From positions 3,968,001-4,032,000 of the forward strand of contig NZ_CP098740.1 of NCBI RefSeq assembly GCF_026167665.1: a DNA stretch of 64,000 nucleotides. Direction: 5' to 3'. The notes beneath the pieces are model-generated. The model did no database searches, was not told the origin of the DNA, and saw only the letters and a list, made by a program, of their open reading frames with translations. Source of the DNA: Streptomyces drozdowiczii. GTDB lineage: Bacteria > Actinomycetota > Actinomycetes > Streptomycetales > Streptomycetaceae. The position numbers and the translations under genes were made by a program. Positions 50,967 through 59,755 of this stretch are shown here, one piece after another. How positions within the stretch are numbered: position 1 is the first letter of the stretch; the number at the start of each line of letters is the position of its first letter.

Positions 50967-51528
50967 TGTGCGTCCCTCCTGCAGGGGTCGAATGGGGCTG
51001 TCGTATGCCGAGTACGCGCCGGGCGCGCTCGTGCAGTTGTGGTGAAGCGGTCCCGAGATGGCGGGTGAGGACCTGGCCGGCCAGTGCGGTGAGCTCGTCG
51101 AGGCGCGGCGAGTGACGCACCGTCAGGCGTACGCTCAGAAGGGCCCGGAGGATCTCCACCTCGTCGGACTCCGCGAGGCCGGTGCCGAGTTCCTCCGCGG
51201 AGCGCGACTGCTTGACGGCGCGCTCCACCTCGGCACCGGTGAGCGCCGTGTGCACCTGCTCCACCGTGAACAGCTCCACGGGGTAGTCGGTGTCCGGCAC
51301 ATAGCCGAGCCGCCTCTGGAGATCCACGAAGGACGTCCGGAGTTCGCGCGCCGCGCCGTCGGACAGCGGCCGGGCGAGCAGGACGAAGGTGTCCACATCG
51401 CTCGTCGGCCCGGCCCGGCCCGCGGCGACCGAGCCGTAGACGAACGCGGCGACGGCTTCGCACGACCGCTCGGTGAGCAGCAGGTCGATCGCCGCCGCGA
51501 CGTCCGCGCTCACTCGCCGTCGTTCCAT
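50953..51528 (-). CDS. Minimal nucleotidyltransferase
   Basis: A 191-aa protein with VYGSVAAGRAGPTSDVDTFV near residue 30, the G-S-x10-D-x-D motif of MNT/KNT nucleotidyltransferases. The C-terminal helices (RAVKQSRSAEELGTGLAESD, ILRALLSVRLTVRHS) resemble HEPN-like/antibiotic NTases. First gene of the operon whose downstream genes overlap it (PHP by 14 bp). It may adenylylate a small molecule or a protein. N-terminus ATG 51528 intact. Confidence 0.8.
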   Translation of the reverse strand: MERRRVSADVAAAIDLLLTERSCEAVAAFVYGSVAAGRAGPTSDVDTFVLLARPLSDGAARELRTSFVDLQRRLGYVPDTDYPVELFTVEQVHTALTGAEVERAVKQSRSAEELGTGLAESDEVEILRALLSVRLTVRHSPRLDELTALAGQVLTRHLGTASPQLHERARRVLGIRQPHSTPAGGTHNGHG

Positions 51529-51600
51529 CCGGCGGGCCCGCTCATCCGGGGAACGAACGCCGGGCGGTCGCTCCGCCCGAGGATCTCCTCGAGCATCGGT

Positions 51601-52134
51601 GTTCCGGCCGACGTCCTGAAGGGGCGTCAGTTCGACATCATCTACACGGGCAAGGGTGCCCTGTACTACCTCCCCGACCTCGGCCCCTGGGCCGAGACGG
51701 TCGCCAGGCTCCTGCGGCCGGGCGGCAAGCTGTACGTCGCCGAGTTCCATCCCCTCCTCAACGCCCTCAGGCCCCGGCCCCACGAAGGCGACGGTCCGGA
51801 CCTCGTGGGCCACGACCGCCATGCCCGAAGCCTGGAGGTCGGCCATGACTACCTGGCCAACGGGGTCATGCACCGCGAGTCGACCCATACGTACACCGAC
51901 GGGCCGGCGATCGAGGAGAGCGCCAAGGACTTCTTCGAGTGGATGCACGGGCTCGACGACGTGATCAACGCGATCACCGGCGCGGGACTGAGGGTCGAGA
52001 GCCTTCGGGAGAGCCCGCTGCTGCCCTGGCGGCGCTGGGAGCGGATGTCACCCACTCCCGAGGGATGGTGGCAGCTGCCTGCCGACGAACCCCGGATTCC
52101 GCTCTTCTACGCCCTGCTCGCCGGGCAGGGATGA
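51601..52134 (+). pseudogene. SAM-dependent methyltransferase, N-terminus lost
   Basis: The C-terminal ~175 residues of a methyltransferase: GRQFDIIYTGKGALYYLPDL, LLRPGGKLYVAEFHPLLNAL and LPWRRWERMSPTPEGWWQLP. The SAM-binding motif I is absent, and the frame to the left is unlike the family (its source is antisense to the nucleotidyltransferase's 5' end). The nucleotidyltransferase start lies 70 bp away in the other direction. The truncation at about 51600 marks the right edge of the accessory block. Confidence 0.65.
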
Positions 52135-52197
52135 CGAACCCGCCTCAGCCGTACTCCTGACGCGTCCGACGGCCGGGCCGTATCCGCGACCGAAGGA

Positions 52198-53064
52198 TCA
52201 CGCCCCGGCCGACAGGTCGTACACCGCGAAGTCCGTCACGGGCCGGTAGCCGACGCGCTGGTACACGCCGTTGCTGGTGGGGTTGGCCAGGTCCGCGAAG
52301 AGCAGCACCTCCTCCGCCCCCTGGGCGAGCGCGGCGCGGGAGGCGTGGGCGGTCGCGGCGGCCCCGTGACCCCGGCCCCGCAGTCCGGGCGGGGTGTAGA
52401 CGGAGGCGACCCGGATCTGCCCGGCGACCCGGGGCGTGAGCGCCGCCATGGAGACGGGGACGCCGTCCGGGGTCTCCCAGAGGGTGACCCGGCGTTCGGT
52501 GATGTGCGCGTCGGCCCAGGCCCCGGGGTCCCGGTGGCCGGCGCCGCCGATGGCCCGCACGAACTCCACGTACCACCGCGCGACCAGCTCCCGGTCCCGC
52601 GCCTCCGCGATCCGGCCGCGCCCCTCCGGCGCCGGATCCGGCCACCGCAGCTCCCCGAGCCGGTAGAGCCGCAGCCGCTCGTGGAGCCGGGGCGACGCCC
52701 CCGTGCGCGCCCGCCATGCCTCGGCGAACGCGGCGGCGGTCGCCTCGTCCGCGTTGACCCCGGGGGCGGGGTCGCCCACGGCCTCCAGATGCGCGGCCAG
52801 CGCATCCGTCTCCTCGGGCGTGAGGGGCGTGACGATCAGCCGGTAGGGCGGGGTCCGGAAGTACGCGGCGCGCACCTCGCCGTCCCGCTCCAGCACGCCG
52901 AAGACGGGCGCCTCGTCCCCGTACGCCTGCGGCCCCCGCGCGCGCAGCCCCTCGCACACGGTCAGGGTCACGGTGTGCAGCGCGGGCCGCGACCGCAGGA
53001 AGTCACCGGCGCGGGCGAGGAAGGCGTGCACGTCGGGAACGCGGAGCCAGGCTGAGGTATCCAT
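52198..53064 (-). CDS. GNAT-family acetyltransferase
   Basis: A 288-aa protein with an N-terminal variable half and a C-terminal GNAT domain: VASVYTPPGLRGRGHGAAAT (motif A, R-x-x-G-x-G) near residue 222 and LFADLANPTSNGVYQRVGYR (motif B). Substrate unknown. It starts at ATG 53064, and its N-terminal half (EAPVFGVLERDGEVRAAYFR) resembles the first GNAT-like half of tandem proteins. It lies between the accessory block and the Mrr-TerD gene. Confidence 0.83.
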   Translation of the reverse strand: MDTSAWLRVPDVHAFLARAGDFLRSRPALHTVTLTVCEGLRARGPQAYGDEAPVFGVLERDGEVRAAYFRTPPYRLIVTPLTPEETDALAAHLEAVGDPAPGVNADEATAAAFAEAWRARTGASPRLHERLRLYRLGELRWPDPAPEGRGRIAEARDRELVARWYVEFVRAIGGAGHRDPGAWADAHITERRVTLWETPDGVPVSMAALTPRVAGQIRVASVYTPPGLRGRGHGAAATAHASRAALAQGAEEVLLFADLANPTSNGVYQRVGYRPVTDFAVYDLSAGA

Positions 53065-53114
53065 GCCGCATCCTCGCGTGACGAGCGAGCGGAGTGCCTG
53101 CGTTTTTCGGTTGG

Positions 53115-55206
53115 CTACTCGACGTCGATCCCGTACTCCGTGACCAACTCCTCCAGTCCGCCCCGGTATCCCTTGCCGCCGGTGACGAACTCCCAGTCCC
53201 GTTGGCCCGTCGGCGGAACGAGCCCAGGACGAGTGCGGTCTCGCCCGGCCGGCCGTCCGAGACGTCCAGCTGGTCGAGGGGGGTGCGCTCGGCGTCGAGC
53301 AGCCGGATTCCGGCGTCGGTGAAGCCGGACAGGTCGGCGTCGGGGTTGGCGACGGGATCGATCGCGGCGATGACCACCAGCCGGTCCGCCCGCGCCGGGA
53401 GCGCGTCGAAGGCGACCTGGATCGCGGCCTTGTCGGGTGCGACGGGGATCAGGGCGCGGACCGAACCGTCCGGGGTGCGGGGGTTGTTGAAGAACACGAA
53501 GTGGTCGTCGTCCAGCACGCGGTTGCCCTGGCAGACGAGGGCGCAGACGTCCAGGGCGACGGAGCCGGACCAGTACATGCCGAGCACGTTGTGGTCGTCG
53601 TTCCGTCCGTCGTCGTCGCGGCCTTCCGGCGCGGTCCGCTGGGCCGGGACCGGACGCTCACCGCCGCCGCCCAACCGCCCGCGCAGCCCGTGCCGGTGCA
53701 GCAGGTCGACCAGCTCGGAGCCCGGGACCAGCTCCAGCGGCTTGCCGTTGGCGAAGGTGTGCGAGCCGGGACCGAACGTCGAGGTGGTGACCAGGACGCC
53801 CTTGTTGGCGCCGGCGTCCTGGACCGTCCCGTACAGATCGCGGACCGCCGTGGGCGGCACGGTGTTGCGGTACCGCTTCACCTGGACGACGATCTTGCCG
53901 CCGCGGATCGGGGCCGGGTCCAGCGCGTCGACGTCCACGCCGCCGTCGTTGGACCGCTGTGTGGTGACGGCCTGCATGCCCATGGCCCGGAACAGCTCGG
54001 CGACCAGCGCCTCGAAGGCGAGCGGGTCCATCTCGTACAGGTCCGGCTCCTCGTCGCCGCCGTGCGTCACGACCCCGTTGCCGACGTCCTCGGGACCCGT
54101 CCTGGCCGCACCGCGGCGTACTGGTCGGGCCGCGTGGACAGCTGCCCGCGCAACCCGTCCACCAGGCAGTTCACCGCGTTCACCTGCTCCAGGTGCAGCC
54201 CGGCGAAGTCCGCCCGGGTCGCCATGACCGTGCCGAGGAACATGGGCATCCGCCGCCCGGTCGCCGGGTCGTGGTCGTCCACGAAGCCGTTCAGGGCGAC
54301 CGACTCCAGGGCGCCGAACTCGTCGGCGGCGAAGAGGTCGCGCAGGACGAGCAGCAGGCACTGGGCGAGCACGTCCCGGTACAGCGCCCGGCGCTGCGTG
54401 ACCGGCCGGGGCGACTCCTTCTCCTGGTCCGCGTTGATCATGTACCGCACGGACTTCGCCTCGGGGACGACGTCGTACCGGGGCAGCTCCCAGTTCAGCA
54501 CCAGCTGCCGCGCGCCCGAGTCGTACGCCGCCGCCACCTGCCGGGGCAGCTCGTCGGGCCAGCCGGTGGAGGCGTAGAGCGCGGCGGAGAAGTACTCGAC
54601 GGCCGCCTCGGCGTCCCCGGCGCGCAGACCGGCGGTCATCTCGGCGATCCCGGCGTTGTGGCGCCGGATCTCCGCCAGCCGCGCGTCCGCCCACTGCTGG
54701 TACTGCCGCTGGTAGCCGGCGAACTGCGCCTGGCGCTGCGCCTCGGCCGCCTGCGCGGCCTGCCAGTCCCGCTCGAACCTGGCCCGCGCCTCGGCCTGCG
54801 CCTGGGCCCGCCGCCCGGCGGTCCACCCGCCGCTCTGCGCCTCGTACCGTGCGGGGTCGGGCATGGGGACGGGGTGCGCCAGCGGCCCCGGCGCGAACGG
54901 CTCGACCTCCTCCGCCCGGGTCAGCGCCGAGGCCCGGAACGCCGGTGCCCGGCACCCGGCCGCCAGCAGCCCCTGCAACGCCTCGACCCGGGCATCCAAC
55001 TCCCGCGTACGCCGCCGGGCCTCGGCCTCACGCTGCTCCCGGTAGGCGGCCTTCTGCTCGCGCTGACTGCGGGCGACCTCGCGCTGATAGGCCCGCTGCG
55101 CCCGCTCCTGATCCCGCTGATACCGGGCTTGCGCCTCCTGCTGGCGCTGCTGCTGCCGCTGCGCCTCGGCCCATACGGCAACCAACCCATTGGAGCGACG
55201 ACTCAT
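53115..55206 (-). pseudogene. Coiled-coil / Mrr-type endonuclease / TerD fusion, two frameshifts
   Basis: Three parts in order. Residues ~1-90: a Gln/Arg/Glu coiled coil (WAEAQRQQQRQQEAQARYQR). Middle: a helical region, then an Mrr-like restriction endonuclease domain, DPLAFEALVAELFRAMGMQA, GGVDVDALDP and KIVVQVKRYRN (the D...QxK site). C-terminus: a TerD domain, MYWSGSVALDVCALVCQGNR ... GETALVLGSFRRRANG. Two single-base gaps, at about 54104 (GG for GGG) and about 53198 (CCC for CCCC), join three frames; restored they give 697 aa ending WEFVTGGKGYRGGLEEL...DVE. TerD proteins belong to the tellurite/stress (Ter) system. Confidence 0.82.
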
Positions 55207-55359
55207 CCCGCCCAGGCCCTCCCCACCAGGACGGCACACGTACGTACGCACGGCGAGCCCCGGCCCCTTAACCAGCAGTGATGAAACAACTTTAGTCCGC
55301 AACGAACCCGGGGCCCATGGACTTGCCAGGGTTTGGAGGGAAGTTGGGGAAGCCGAAGG

Positions 55360-55497
55360 TGCGAGGACGCCCTCGCCGTCTGGCGAGCCCTGAGCGAGAC
55401 CCTGGACCACACCTTCGCGGGCCGAAGCACGACCGCCTACGCCCGCCTGGTCGGCGCCACCGACCGCACGGCCCCGGGCCCCCGCCGCGCGGAGTAG
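55360..55497 (+). pseudogene. Gene fragment beside tRNA-Arg
   Basis: An open stretch of 45 codons with good Streptomyces codon bias (CEDALAVWRALSETLDHTFA ... LVGATDRTAPGPRRAE) that ends in TAG 17 bp before the tRNA-Arg hairpin. No start or ribosome-binding site is present and the left part is unlike coding DNA. It looks like the 3' end of a displaced gene. I do not recognise the family. Confidence 0.4.
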
Positions 55498-55513
55498 CAC
55501 AACGCAAACGACC

Positions 55514-55533
55514 CCGGACCGCGACCGGTCCGG
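55514..55533 (-). terminator. Hairpin downstream of tRNA-Arg
   Basis: CCGGACCG (55514-55521) with CGGTCCGG (55526-55533), a perfect 8-bp stem and 4-nt loop, 12 bp past the encoded CCA of the tRNA on the minus strand. It probably ends the tRNA transcript. Confidence 0.6.
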
Positions 55534-55544
55534 AGCCGTTTTCC

Positions 55545-55620
55545 TGGTGCCCCCGGCAGGATTCGAACCTGCGACACCCGCTTTAGGAGAGCGGTGCTCT
55601 ATCCCCTGAGCTACGAAGGC
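55545..55620 (-). tRNA. tRNA-Arg (anticodon CCU)
   Basis: The tRNA body is 55548-55620 and the 3' CCA is encoded at 55545-55547. On the minus strand, the anticodon stem CCGCT/AGCGG holds the loop CTCCTAA with anticodon CCT, which reads AGG. The T-arm has GGTTCGAATCC, and the acceptor arms GCCTTCG and CGGGGGC pair with two G:U pairs. The D-arm GCTCAGGGGATAGAGC is standard. Confidence 0.95.
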
Positions 55621-55774
55621 ATGGTTGTGGCCGCCAGTGTAGCGGGTGGTGTGCTCGGTGTACGGGGGCCGGGGCCTGTCGCCGACGGCAGGGTCACCCG
55701 GGACCGGCTCGAACCGGCCGACGGGAAAGCGCCGGTCTTCGCGGTGACGGCGGTCGTGGCGGTCCGGGGCACCC

Positions 55775-57054
55775 CTAAGGCCGCGTCACCTGCACCCGGT
55801 AGTCCCCCTTCTCGTCCTTCTCCAGGACCGAGATCCGTATCCCGTTCGCCCGGTCCGTGAACGTGTCGCCCGGCTGGAACGGGGCGTCCGAGAGTTCTGC
55901 GTGGACGTTGGGGAGGCGGGTGCAGCCGGGGCTGTTCTTCGTGCTGTCGGTGACCGAGATCGGGCCCTGGCCCGTGTCCACGTCGGAGCTGACCTTGTAG
56001 ATGAGGACGCCGGGGCGGCAGACCGCCTGGTCGTTGCCCGCCTGGGTGCGGACCTCCACCGCGTAGCCGGACTCCGCGGTCAGGGGACGAAGGCCAGCTT
56101 CAGGCCGCCCCGCTTGGCCAGGGGCTCCAGGACGTGGTCCGTGGTGCCGGGGCGGGCGGCGCAGCTCACCTGGTCGTTGTCCAGCCAGCCCAGCTTCCAC
56201 TTGTGCCAGCCGAGCAGGTCGTTGTTGGCGCCCCAGTCCTCGGACATGATGTCCCAGTGCCCGACCGAGCCGCCGCCCTCCATCGTGTAGAGGTCGGGCA
56301 GCCCGAAGACGTGCCCGTTCTCGTGGGGCAGGACCCGGTAGCCGGTCTGGGCGTACGAGCCGGAGCCGTCGTCCTGGCGGCTGTAGACGAATGAGGTGTT
56401 GGACAGCGGCACCCCGTCCGCGATCGGGGCGTCGTCGTTCCCCGAGAAGGTCACCGAGAGCACGGTGTCCAGGGCGGAGGGCCCGGCGTTCGGGGTGACC
56501 AGGATGTTGACCAGGTCGTACTCGTCGAAGTCCACCCTCGGGTCCGCGGCCGCCACGATGTCCTGGACCAGGTGGCGGTAGCCCGGCTCGTACGGGGAGC
56601 CCCGCTCGATCCCGTACTCCTCGAAGGGCAGCGGCATCCGCAGCCACGAGCGGATCGGCGCCTCCGGTATGTAGGTGAGCCGCCCGTACGAGCTCGTCCG
56701 GAACCAGTCCGTCGTCTGCGGGAAGAATTCGGCCAGCCGGTCCATGGCCGGCTCGGTGCCCTCGGCGTCCGGGAAGTCGATCATCAGGTTCAGCGCGCGG
56801 ACGCGGCCGGTGGAGCGGGCGTACCCGGGCTGCGTCGGCATGCCCTCCGACATCTGTACGCCCATGGCCGACGCGATCCGGCAGGGGCCGAGCCCGGTGG
56901 CCAGGGGGGCCGTCGCGGCGGGGCCGGCCGACGCGGGGCTCTGGAGGGGCAGCGTGCTGCTCGCGGTCGCCAGGGCCGCGATGACCAGGGCCGTTGCAGC
57001 GCCGAGGGCGACCGGGCGGCGGTGCTTGCGTATCCGGTGGCGGGGCTGCTGCAT
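55775..57054 (-). pseudogene. M6-type metalloprotease, frameshifted
   Basis: A secreted M6-family peptidase. A signal peptide (RRPVALGAATALVIAALATA) is followed by LNLMIDFPDAEGTEP. The zinc site is VLPHENGHVFGLPDLY (H-E-x-x-H), with the Met-turn region GHWDIMSEDWGANND. The C-terminal beta domain (AVEVRTQAGNDQAVCRPGVL, ISVTDSTKNSPGCTRLP) is in another frame from about 56085; one C missing from the run (GGGG at 56083-56086 on the + strand) joins LAFVPLTAESGYAV, giving 426 aa. ATG 57054 has GGAAGG upstream. Likely functional in vivo. Confidence 0.85.
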
Positions 57055-57325
57055 CGAGGCGCCTTCCGGTCCGCGGCAGCCGGCCGACCCCGGCTGCGCT
57101 CTGCCGTCAGCCTCTGCCGGGCGATCGCGGGCCGCTCGCTGGGTGCGCCGTTCGGTTGGTTTTCCGGCTGCGGCGGTGTGCGTGACGCAGGTCACAAAGT
57201 CCGGGGAAATAACCGGGGAGGGTCTCCCCGTTTGCACCGGTGTCCCCGCGAAACGGGGAAGCGGTCCCCGGTTGGTTCTCCGGCCGGAACCGCGCCAGAT
57301 GCCCGGGAAGACAAGGAGCACCGCC

Positions 57326-57973
57326 GTGGCCACCACCGCACCCGCGCAGCCCCGCACGCCCAAGCCGAGGGCCGACGCGCTGCGCAACCGGGAGCGGATC
57401 GTGACGGCCGCGCGCGAGATGTTCGTGGAGTTCGGGCCCGACGTGCCCCTCGACGAGGTCGCCCGCCGCGCCGGCGTCGGCAACGCGACCCTCTACCGGA
57501 ACTTCCCCGACCGGGCCGCCCTCGTCCACGAGGTCGTGCTCGCCGTCACCTCCCGTACCACCGACCGCGCCGAGGAGGCCACCGCCGAAGAGGCGGACCC
57601 CTTCGCCGCGCTCACCCGCTTCGTCCACGCGGCGGCCGACGAACGCATCGGGGCCCTGTGCCCCATGCTCTCCGGCGGCTTCGACAAGGACCACCCCGAA
57701 CTGCTCGCCGAGCGCCGGCGCCTCGAAGAGGCCGTCGAAGGGCTCGTCGCGCGCGCCATGTCCGCGGGGCGCCTGCGTACCGACATCGCCGTCGGTGACG
57801 TACTGGTCGCCCTCTCCCAGCTCACCCGGCCGCTGCCGGGCATCGCCTGCCCGAACATCGACCGGTTCACCCACCGCCACATCCAGCTGTTCCTGGACGG
57901 ACTCGAGGCCCCGGCCCGGTCCGTGCTCCCCGGAACGGCGGCGACCTTGGAGGACCTGCGGCGCCGCGCCTGA
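57326..57973 (+). CDS. TetR-family transcriptional regulator
   Basis: A 215-aa repressor. Helix-turn-helix: RERIVTAAREMFVEFGPDVP, LDEVARRAGVGNATLYRNFP, DRAALV. The C-terminal ligand domain is of the TetR_C type seen in efflux regulators. GTG 57326 has AAGGAG 7 nt upstream; a longer start at 57300 lacks one. It lies 168 bp upstream of a DHA2 pump on the same strand, so it probably controls it, perhaps through the 19-bp repeats between them. Confidence 0.88.
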   Translation: MATTAPAQPRTPKPRADALRNRERIVTAAREMFVEFGPDVPLDEVARRAGVGNATLYRNFPDRAALVHEVVLAVTSRTTDRAEEATAEEADPFAALTRFVHAAADERIGALCPMLSGGFDKDHPELLAERRRLEEAVEGLVARAMSAGRLRTDIAVGDVLVALSQLTRPLPGIACPNIDRFTHRHIQLFLDGLEAPARSVLPGTAATLEDLRRRA

Positions 57974-58001
57974 CGTGACCCGCGCCCGCTCTCCCCGTAC
58001 T

Positions 58002-58058
58002 TGAAGCCCGACGACTTACCTGAAGCCCGACGACTTACCCGAAGCCCGACGACCCTCC
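58002..58058 (+). repeat. Three 19-bp tandem repeats before the MFS pump gene
   Basis: TGAAGCCCGACGACTTACC occurs exactly at 58002-58020 and 58021-58039; a third copy, CGAAGCCCGACGACCCTCC, is at 58040-58058. They lie 29-85 bp past the TetR stop and 82 bp before the MFS start. They may be operator iterons of the TetR protein or a neutral repeat. Confidence 0.75.
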
Positions 58059-58140
58059 CGCCCTCAGCCGTGCCCGCGACCAGCGGACCGCACGGTTCGC
58101 GATCTCTCGCGCCCTCGCGCGCTCCTAGGTGGCTACTCCC

Positions 58141-59673
58141 ATGTCAAAAACACCTGATCTCCGACTCCCCGACCCCAGTCGCTGGAAGGCCCTGGCCTTC
58201 ATCGCGCTCGCGCAGCTGATGGTGGTGCTCGACGCCACGATCGTGAACATCGCGCTGCCGCACGCACAGACCGCGCTCGGCATCACCGACGCCAACAAGC
58301 AGTGGGTCATCACCGCCTACGCCCTCGCCTTCGGCGGGCTGCTGCTCTTCGGCGGGCGCATCGCCGACCTCTGGGGCCGCAAGCGCACCTTCGTGGTCGG
58401 CCTGATCGGCTTCGCGCTGGCGTCCGCGCTCGGTGGCGCGGCGCAGAACCAGGGCATGCTCTTCGGCTCCCGCGCCCTCCAGGGCGTCTTCGGCGCGCTG
58501 CTCGCGCCGGCCGCGCTCTCGCTGCTCGCGGTGATGTTCACCGACGCCAAGGAGCGCGCCAAGGCGTTCGGCATCTACGGGGCGATCGCCGGCGGCGGTG
58601 GCGCCGTGGGCCTGATCCTCGGCGGTTTCCTGACCCAGGCGCTGAACTGGCGCTGGACCTTCTTCGTCAACATCCCGTTCGCGATCGTCGCCGCCGCCGG
58701 TGCCTACTTCGTCATCCGCGAGCCCGCCGGCAGCCGCAACCGCTCGTCGCTCGACATCCCGGGCGTGGTCCTGTCCGCGCTGGGTCTGGTCTCGCTGGTG
58801 TACGGGTTCACCCGCGCCGAGTCCGCGGGCTGGTCGGACGCGCTGACCGTCGGTTCGTTCGTCGCCGCCGGCGTGCTGCTGCTGTCCTTCGTGCTGACCG
58901 AGGCCAAGGTGAAGTCGCCGCTGCTCCCGCTGCGCGTCGTGATGGACCGCAACCGCGGTGGCGTCTACCTCTCGCTGGGCCTGGCCATCATCGCGATGTT
59001 CGGCCTGTTCCTCTTCCTCACGTACTACCTCCAGGTCGTGAAGGGCTACTCGCCGATCAAGACCGGCTTCGCCTTCATGCCGATGATCGCGGGCATGATC
59101 ACCGGCTCCACGCAGATCGGTGCCCGGCTGATGACCCGGGTCCCGGCCCGCAGGCTGATGGGTCCCGGCTTCCTGACCGCCGCCGTCGGCATGCTGCTGC
59201 TCACCCAGCTGGACATCGACTCCTCGTACGCGGCGGTCATCCTGCCGGGTCAGCTGCTGCTGGGTCTGGGCATGGGTACGGCGTTCATGCCGGCGATGTC
59301 GCTGGCCACGCACGGTGTCGAGCCGCGTGACGCGGGTGTCGCCTCGGCGATGGTCAACACCTCGCAGCAGGTCGGCGGTGCGATCGGTACGGCCCTGCTG
59401 AACACGATCGCCGCCTCGGCCGCCACGGCGTACGCCACCTCGCACGCCGCGCTCGGCGCCAAGAACCCGGAGCTGCTGAAGCTCCAGTCGATGGTGCACG
59501 GCTTCACCGGTGCCATCTGGTGGGCCGTCGGCATCCTGGTGGTGGCCGCGGCCATCGCGCTGACCTTCGTCAACGCGGGCCGTCCGACCCCGGCGGGGAC
59601 CACCGGAGGCTCCGCTTCCGGTGACGCCGAGGGCGTCGAGGACGAGTTCAGGGTCCCGGTCGTCGCCCACTGA
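58141..59673 (+). CDS. DHA2-family MFS drug exporter (EmrB/QacA type)
   Basis: A 510-aa transporter with 14 predicted helices. Motif A GGRIADLWGRKR follows TM2, and motif C lies in AIAGGGGAVGLILGGF of TM5, typical of drug:H+ antiporters; LDATIVNIALPHAQ is the conserved D1 motif of TM1. ATG 58141 has AGGTGG 8 nt upstream; GTG 58129 is a longer alternative. It probably exports a toxic compound. Regulation by the upstream TetR protein is likely. A strong terminator follows. Confidence 0.93.
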   Translation: MSKTPDLRLPDPSRWKALAFIALAQLMVVLDATIVNIALPHAQTALGITDANKQWVITAYALAFGGLLLFGGRIADLWGRKRTFVVGLIGFALASALGGAAQNQGMLFGSRALQGVFGALLAPAALSLLAVMFTDAKERAKAFGIYGAIAGGGGAVGLILGGFLTQALNWRWTFFVNIPFAIVAAAGAYFVIREPAGSRNRSSLDIPGVVLSALGLVSLVYGFTRAESAGWSDALTVGSFVAAGVLLLSFVLTEAKVKSPLLPLRVVMDRNRGGVYLSLGLAIIAMFGLFLFLTYYLQVVKGYSPIKTGFAFMPMIAGMITGSTQIGARLMTRVPARRLMGPGFLTAAVGMLLLTQLDIDSSYAAVILPGQLLLGLGMGTAFMPAMSLATHGVEPRDAGVASAMVNTSQQVGGAIGTALLNTIAASAATAYATSHAALGAKNPELLKLQSMVHGFTGAIWWAVGILVVAAAIALTFVNAGRPTPAGTTGGSASGDAEGVEDEFRVPVVAH

Positions 59674-59700
59674 CCCGGCCGGCCCCCGCGCCGATACGTT

Positions 59701-59737
59701 TCTGCCCCGGCTCCTCGTACGGAGGAGCCGGGGCAGA
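59701..59737. terminator. Bidirectional terminator between MFS and MarR genes
   Basis: TCTGCCCCGGCTCC (59701-59714) pairs with GGAGCCGGGGCAGA (59724-59737), a perfect 14-bp stem with a 9-nt loop between convergent genes. Confidence 0.85.
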
Positions 59738-59755
59738 GGTGCGTAACGGCGCGGT

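Noticed and set aside
45786..52134. Homopolymer errors as the cause of the truncated XRE, glycosyltransferase, sulfotransferase and methyltransferase genes
   Set aside because: The missing ends are not present in other frames nearby, so single-base errors cannot explain these; only deletion or rearrangement (or mis-assembly) can.
47149..55620. A functional link between argS and the tRNA-Arg gene
   Set aside because: They are 7 kb apart with unrelated genes and opposite strands between; no shared signal. Probably coincidence.
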